A stretch of 5,709 nucleotides of DNA from an uncultured bacterium. Its GTDB lineage: Bacteria > Patescibacteriota > Minisyncoccia > Phycocordibacterales > UBA918. Location: positions 1 to 5,709 of the forward strand of contig CAJXAG010000056.1 of NCBI GenBank assembly GCA_913050645.1, in the 5' to 3' direction. A program made the position numbers and the translations under genes. Shown here piece by piece: positions 5,322 to 5,709 of this stretch (positions are counted from its first letter, which is position 1; each line of letters begins with the position of its first letter). The notes under the pieces are model-generated. The model saw nothing but the letters and a program-made list of their open reading frames with translations, did not search any database and had not been told where the DNA came from.

Positions 5322-5350
5322 TTGACAACCTATCTCCCTCCTGTTATCAT
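5322..5350 (+). promoter_or_regulatory. Strong extended -10 promoter of the tiny-gene unit
   Basis: A perfect TTGACA (5322-5327) is followed by a 17-bp spacer and TATCAT (5345-5350), five of six for the -10. TG at 5342-5343 sits in the extended -10 position (TGTTATCAT). The start would lie near 5357. This is the best promoter in the window and implies strong constitutive transcription of 5401-5606. No operator-like repeat overlaps it apart from the palindrome immediately upstream. Confidence 0.82.
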
Positions 5351-5358
5351 CAAAAGCA

Positions 5359-5378
5359 GGTTGGCAATCAAGCCGACC
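5359..5378 (+). promoter_or_regulatory. 5' leader hairpin of the tiny-gene mRNA
   Basis: GGTTGGC (5359-5365) pairs with GCCGACC (5372-5378), with one G-U wobble, around AATCAA. It begins within a few bases of the predicted transcript start, so it may protect the 5' end. CCCT (5377-5380) can instead pair with AGGG (5387-5390) in the ribosome site. That alternative disrupts the base of the first hairpin, so a simple open/closed switch is possible in principle. Confidence 0.5.
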
Positions 5379-5385
5379 CTACATC

Positions 5386-5392
5386 AAGGGAG
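5386..5392 (+). promoter_or_regulatory. Ribosome binding site of the 43-residue ORF
   Basis: AAGGGAG lies 8 nt before the ATG at 5401. It decides this start over other frames in the region. The same AAGGGA core precedes the second tiny ORF and the minus-strand 158-residue gene. Confidence 0.65.
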
Positions 5393-5400
5393 TAAATCTC

Positions 5401-5532
5401 ATGAAAATCGAAGGTTGGGACATCAAGTCTCACGAAGGTGCTCGTGATATCACAGGCGATGGTGACACAGCGACCATCAGCTCAGGCGGTGGAACCGGCA
5501 GCATCGAAGGTCATGAAGGGACCGCGGTATGA
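5401..5532 (+). CDS. Unrecognised 43-residue glycine-rich peptide
   Basis: The predicted product begins MKIEGWDIKSHEGARD and ends GSIEGHEGTAV. It is hydrophilic, rich in Gly, Asp, Thr and Glu, and has no signal peptide, membrane helix or cysteine. An EG motif recurs: IEG at 3-5, HEG at 11-13, then IEGHEG at 35-40. The nucleotides ATCGAAGGT are repeated at 5407-5415 and 5503-5511. Support for translation is contextual: a near-consensus promoter, a ribosome site at proper spacing, an ATGA overlap with the next ORF, and a terminator enclosing just these two frames. Other frames through the region lack a ribosome site or ignore these boundaries. It matches no family I know. A modified-peptide precursor, small regulator or structural mini-protein are all open. 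No toxin-like hydrophobic helix is present. Confidence 0.65.
   Translation: MKIEGWDIKSHEGARDITGDGDTATISSGGGTGSIEGHEGTAV
5516..5521 (+). promoter_or_regulatory. Internal ribosome binding site for the 25-residue ORF
   Basis: AAGGGA, inside the last codons of the 43-residue ORF, is followed by 7 nt and then the ATG at 5529. Its core and spacing resemble those of the first ORF, supporting coupled but independent initiation. Confidence 0.5.
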
Positions 5533-5606
5533 GCTGGCCAAATACTGGCGACATTTCGCCCGATCCGATTATCGTCGCTCCAAAGGGCGGCTCTCGTGTG
5601 GTCTAA
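5529..5606 (+). CDS. Unrecognised 25-residue peptide, overlapping the 43-residue ORF
   Basis: The product is MSWPNTGDISPDPIIVAPKG followed by GSRVV. Its ATG overlaps the previous stop as ATGA, the usual arrangement for translational coupling, and an AAGGGA ribosome site precedes it. The peptide is Pro/Gly-rich with a short hydrophobic patch PIIVAP, no signal peptide and no cysteine. Its stop is followed within 20 bases by the terminator stem, so the unit has no room for a further gene. The short length makes chance possible. The coupling, ribosome site and tight framing are what favour a real gene. Function unknown; a two-peptide system with the 43-residue product is inference. Confidence 0.5.
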   Translation: MSWPNTGDISPDPIIVAPKGGSRVV

Positions 5607-5624
5607 GTGACCACCAAAAAACAT

Positions 5625-5653
5625 AACCCTACGCAAGCTGCGTAGGGTTTTTT
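5625..5653 (+). terminator. Intrinsic terminator of the tiny-gene unit
   Basis: AACCCTACGCA (5625-5635) pairs perfectly with TGCGTAGGGTT (5639-5649) around an AGC loop, followed by a continuous T-run to 5653. An A-run just upstream (5616-5621) adds some capacity in the opposite direction. It closes a transcript of roughly 300 nt starting near 5357. Confidence 0.9.
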
Positions 5654-5654
5654 A

Positions 5655-5708
5655 GTTTCACCCCCTAAACCACCGGCTTTAGCCGGTGTGTGCGTTTAAA
5701 GGTGAAAC
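5655..5708. repeat. Nested inverted repeat resembling a REP or IS200/IS605-type end
   Basis: Three nested arms are present: GTTTCACC (5655-5662) with GGTGAAAC (5701-5708), TAAAC (5666-5670) with GTTTA (5694-5698), and the core CACCGGCT (5671-5678) with AGCCGGTG (5681-5688) around TT. A GC hairpin with a GGC-TTTA-GCC-like apex next to short unpaired tracts is typical of subterminal hairpins in IS200/IS605 elements and of REP sequences mobilised by RAYT transposases. No transposase gene is in the window, so this could be an element end, a solitary REP-like repeat, or an unrelated structured site. Confidence 0.45.
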
Positions 5709-5709
5709 C

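Noticed and set aside
5438..5626. 62-codon ORF in another frame through the micro-peptide unit
   Set aside because: It has no ribosome site, runs into the terminator region, and conflicts with the ATGA-coupled pair that is properly framed by promoter and ribosome sites.

Overview
The window most likely comes from a Candidate Phyla Radiation (Patescibacteria/Parcubacteria-like) bacterium. This is an inference from four things: the protein sequences, a NusA that stands alone with strongly acidic insertions, core genes that start without a Shine-Dalgarno sequence, and a pair of secreted/anchored coiled-coil proteins of a type I associate with this group. No rRNA, tRNA, CRISPR array or complete transposon is visible.

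Layout. Positions 1-487 hold no convincing gene. They contain a short AT-rich hairpin, a good sigma70-type promoter (86-114), a strong hairpin terminator (147-193) that would end a transcript of only about 75 nt, and then a hairpin-rich leader running up to nusA. nusA (488-2041) encodes the transcription termination/antitermination factor and ends at its own terminator (2118-2151). The convergent intergenic stretch that follows carries a 44-bp perfect palindrome (2173-2216) built from four copies of GTATATAC at an exact 12-bp spacing. On the minus strand lies an unrecognised 158-residue soluble protein (2287-2763) with its own terminator. Divergent from it is a family II manganese-dependent inorganic pyrophosphatase, ppaC (2904-3824). 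After a hairpin-rich gap come two same-strand genes 23 bp apart. The first (3993-4808) encodes an exported protein with an 11-residue-repeat coiled coil. The second (4832-5272) encodes a single-pass membrane protein with an acidic heptad-repeat tail. A 36-bp perfect palindrome ends this unit.

The most interesting part is 5322-5653, a compact and complete transcription unit. It has a near-ideal promoter (TTGACA, 17 bp, extended -10 TGTTATCAT), a 5' hairpin, and two tiny open reading frames of 43 and 25 codons that overlap as ATGA. Each frame has an AAGGGA ribosome site, and the unit closes with a strong terminator. I recognise neither peptide. The last 55 bases form a nested inverted repeat around a CCGGC-TTTA-GCCGG hairpin, resembling REP or IS200/IS605-type ends.

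How the genes relate. nusA and ppaC are housekeeping genes for RNA polymerase control and pyrophosphate removal. The 3993/4832 pair probably acts at the cell envelope. The tiny-gene unit is separately promoted and terminated, so it is an independent module.
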